From positions 1,108 to 8,149 of the forward strand of contig JALHHV010000070.1 of assembly GCA_022837365.1 (NCBI GenBank): 7,042 bases of DNA, written 5' to 3'. The stretch comes from Desulfovibrio sp. GTDB taxonomy: Bacteria; Desulfobacterota; Desulfovibrionia; Desulfovibrionales; Desulfovibrionaceae. Below, one piece after another: positions 5,222 through 7,042 of this stretch (the first letter of the stretch is position 1; each line of letters begins with the position of its first letter). The notes below the pieces were generated by a model, which made no database searches, was not told the DNA's origin, and saw only the letters and a list, made by a program, of their open reading frames with translations. The translations under genes were made by a program, and so were the position numbers.

Positions 5222-6991
5222 ATGGCCCACGTGCTGATCATCGACGCCGACGCCGCCTTCGCCCAACTGGTGGCGGGCATTGCCGAAGGGCTGGGCCACC
5301 GGGCTTCGCGGGCGGGCGGGCTGGTGGAGGGCCGCCTGCTGGCCGACGACGCCGACGTGATCTTTCTGGCCGCCACCCTGCCCGACGGCAACGGCGTGGA
5401 GGCCATGCCCGGCCTGCGCGCCCTGCCCGGCCAGCCGGAACTCATCGTCACCGCCGAAGGGGGCGACCCGGACGGCGCGGAGCGGGCCATCCGCCACGGG
5501 GCGTGGGAATGGCTGCGCAAGCCCCTGCCCGCCGACCGGGTGGTGCTGCCGCTGCTGCGCGCGCTGGACTACCGCGCCCGCCTGCCCGCCCAGCGGCCCT
5601 CGTCGCGCCTGAAGCATTCCATCGTGGGGGTCAGCACGGCCATCCGCCGCTGCCTGGACGTGGTGGCCGAGGCGGCGGGCAGCGACGCCGCCGCGCTGGT
5701 CACCGGCGAGACGGGCGTGGGCAAGGAACTGTTCGCCCGGGCCATCCACGACAACAGCCCCCGCGCGGCCGCGCCCTTCGTGGCCGTGGACTGCGCCTCG
5801 CTGCCGCGCTCGCTGGCCGGGTCCATCCTGTTCGGCCACCGCAAGGGGGCCTTCACCGGGGCCGATTCCAACCGCGACGGCCTGGTGTTGCAGGCCGACG
5901 GCGGCACCCTGTTCCTGGACGAAGTGGGCGAACTGCCCCTGTCCATGCAGAAGATGTTCCTGCGCGTGTTGCAGGAGCACCGCTTCCGCCCGGTGGGCGG
6001 CCGTACGGAAATCACCAGCGATTTCCGGCTCATCGCGGCCACCAACCGCGACCTGGAAGACATGGCCGAGCGCAACACCTTTCGCAGCGACCTGCTGTAC
6101 CGCATGCGCACGGTGGTGGTGAGCATTCCGCCGCTGCGCGAGCGGTGCGAGGACGTCACCGCCCTGGCCGGGCACTACCTGCCGCGCATCTGGGCGCGCT
6201 TCGCCCTGCCGGAAAAGGACATCTCGCCCGACTTCCACGAAACCCTGCTGGCCTACCACTGGCCGGGCAACGTGCGCGAACTCATCCACACCTTGGAGCG
6301 GGCGGTGCTGGCATCCCAGGACGCGCCCAAGCTGTTCGCCCGCCACCTGCCGGACTACCTGCGCATCTGCCTGGCCCGCACCGCCGCGCGCAACGGCGTG
6401 GCCGCCACCGATGGCCACGGGGGGCCGGGCGGCCCGTCCTGCCTGTACGGGATCGGGGAACGCGCCGTTCTTGCGGAAGCATCCCCCGAGGGCGGGCCAG
6501 CGGCGGCATCCGCCGAACCGGCAGCCCTCGCGGCCTCGGTCGAAGCGCTCCAGCGCGGAAACGCCGCGCACCGGAAAGCGGACGGCCCGCACCCCGCGCG
6601 GGACCGCACCGGCGTCACCGCAACCCCGGCCCGGTCAGCATCGCCAGTTTCGCCCGGCTGGGGGCCGCGCGCACCCTATGCCATCTACACCTCGCCGCAC
6701 TACGCCCCGCCTCCGGAACCCACGCATGCCGGACCGTCTATCGGCGGGGCGGAACCGGTGCCGCAACCGGCCATGCAGGCATTCCATTCCGGCCCCGGCA
6801 GCCGGGAGGCCGCGCCCTTCCCCGGCGAACTGCCCCGCTTCTTCGATTTCCGGGACGCCCAGTTCACCACCTATCTGCGCGAACTGATGCGCCGGGCCGG
6901 GGGCGACATCCGCGCCGCCTGCGGCCTGTCCGGCCTTTCCCGCTCGCACCTGTACGATCTGCTGCGCAAGCACGGCATCCCCCCTCGCTGA
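5222..6991 (+). CDS. Sigma-54-dependent NtrC-type transcription regulator with degenerate receiver
   Basis: A 589-residue enhancer-binding protein. Residues 1-115 form a receiver-like domain: D8, T77 and K100 are kept, but the second acidic-pocket residue is A9 and the phosphoacceptor position (four before P54) is A50. Residues about 132-380 are the AAA+ ATPase that remodels sigma-54 RNA polymerase: Walker A GETGVGKE (162-169), the exact sigma-54-contact loop GAFTGA (209-214), Walker B FLDEVGE (231-237), sensor I ATNRD (273-277), arginine-finger region FRSDLLYRM (287-295) and sensor II WPGNVREL (347-354). Residues about 381-540 are Ala/Pro/Gly-rich and probably disordered, far longer than a usual linker. 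A Fis-type helix-turn-helix closes the protein (about 545-586, with GLSRSHLYDLLRKHGI). ATG at 5222 gives a full receiver start; only a weak GGAA precedes it. No histidine kinase is adjacent. Confidence 0.94.
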   Translation: MAHVLIIDADAAFAQLVAGIAEGLGHRASRAGGLVEGRLLADDADVIFLAATLPDGNGVEAMPGLRALPGQPELIVTAEGGDPDGAERAIRHGAWEWLRKPLPADRVVLPLLRALDYRARLPAQRPSSRLKHSIVGVSTAIRRCLDVVAEAAGSDAAALVTGETGVGKELFARAIHDNSPRAAAPFVAVDCASLPRSLAGSILFGHRKGAFTGADSNRDGLVLQADGGTLFLDEVGELPLSMQKMFLRVLQEHRFRPVGGRTEITSDFRLIAATNRDLEDMAERNTFRSDLLYRMRTVVVSIPPLRERCEDVTALAGHYLPRIWARFALPEKDISPDFHETLLAYHWPGNVRELIHTLERAVLASQDAPKLFARHLPDYLRICLARTAARNGVAATDGHGGPGGPSCLYGIGERAVLAEASPEGGPAAASAEPAALAASVEALQRGNAAHRKADGPHPARDRTGVTATPARSASPVSPGWGPRAPYAIYTSPHYAPPPEPTHAGPSIGGAEPVPQPAMQAFHSGPGSREAAPFPGELPRFFDFRDAQFTTYLRELMRRAGGDIRAACGLSGLSRSHLYDLLRKHGIPPR

Positions 6992-7042
6992 GCCCCGGCA
7001 TTGCCGCATCCCACCCGGCTGTCCGCCATCGCGGATAACCGC

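Noticed and set aside
4748..6592. A 614-codon open frame on the minus strand across the regulator gene and the end of the U32 gene
   Set aside because: It is antisense to two genes with clear conserved domains, has no recognisable motif, and long spurious frames are expected in DNA of this GC content.
5503..7038. A 511-codon plus-strand frame overlapping the sigma-54 regulator
   Set aside because: Arg/Pro/Gly-rich out-of-frame translation of the regulator; the frame with intact Walker motifs and GAFTGA is the real one.
7031..7042. GCGG-ataa-CCGC at the right edge after the regulator stop
   Set aside because: Could be the start of a terminator hairpin, but only four base pairs are visible and the window ends there.

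Overview
The window is GC-rich (roughly 70% by eye) and carries a compact gene set that I read as a mesophilic Desulfovibrio/Nitratidesulfovibrio-type sulfate reducer (Desulfobacterota). This assignment is an inference. It rests on the base composition, codon use, a long NtrC-type sigma-54 regulator and two adjacent small heat shock protein genes. No rRNA, tRNA or CRISPR array is visible. No gap between genes exceeds 300 bases.

Left half, minus strand (transcribed right to left): a 66-residue Trm112-family zinc-ribbon protein with a clear promoter and Shine-Dalgarno; a first Hsp20 gene with its own likely promoter and a leader made of 16-bp tandem repeats; an AT-rich 145-bp element bounded by imperfect 35/36-bp inverted repeats, which looks like a MITE or an internally deleted insertion sequence; a second, divergent Hsp20 gene with a Cys/Gly/Pro insert; a YfcE-type metallophosphoesterase; and, overlapping the end of yfcE, the 5' part of a tRNA-dihydrouridine synthase that runs off the window edge.

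Right half, plus strand: a PHP-domain phosphoesterase of the RNase AM/YciV type with a near-consensus promoter; a U32-family protein with the Fe-S-type cysteine set of TrhP/RlhA/UbiU proteins; and a 589-residue sigma-54-dependent regulator. The three lie in one direction with gaps of 83 and 116 bp and may be one transcription unit. The two halves diverge from the 259-bp region between the Trm112 and PHP genes.

Most of this is ordinary housekeeping: tRNA modification (Dus, possibly the U32 protein), RNA-fragment and nucleotide turnover (PHP), proteostasis (two Hsp20) and phosphoesterase functions. The points most worth a second look are the sigma-54 regulator, whose receiver has alanine in place of the phosphoacceptor aspartate and of one acidic-pocket residue and which carries a very long low-complexity linker, and the inverted-repeat element lodged exactly between the two Hsp20 genes. 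I do not see a convincing new defence system or other large novel system.
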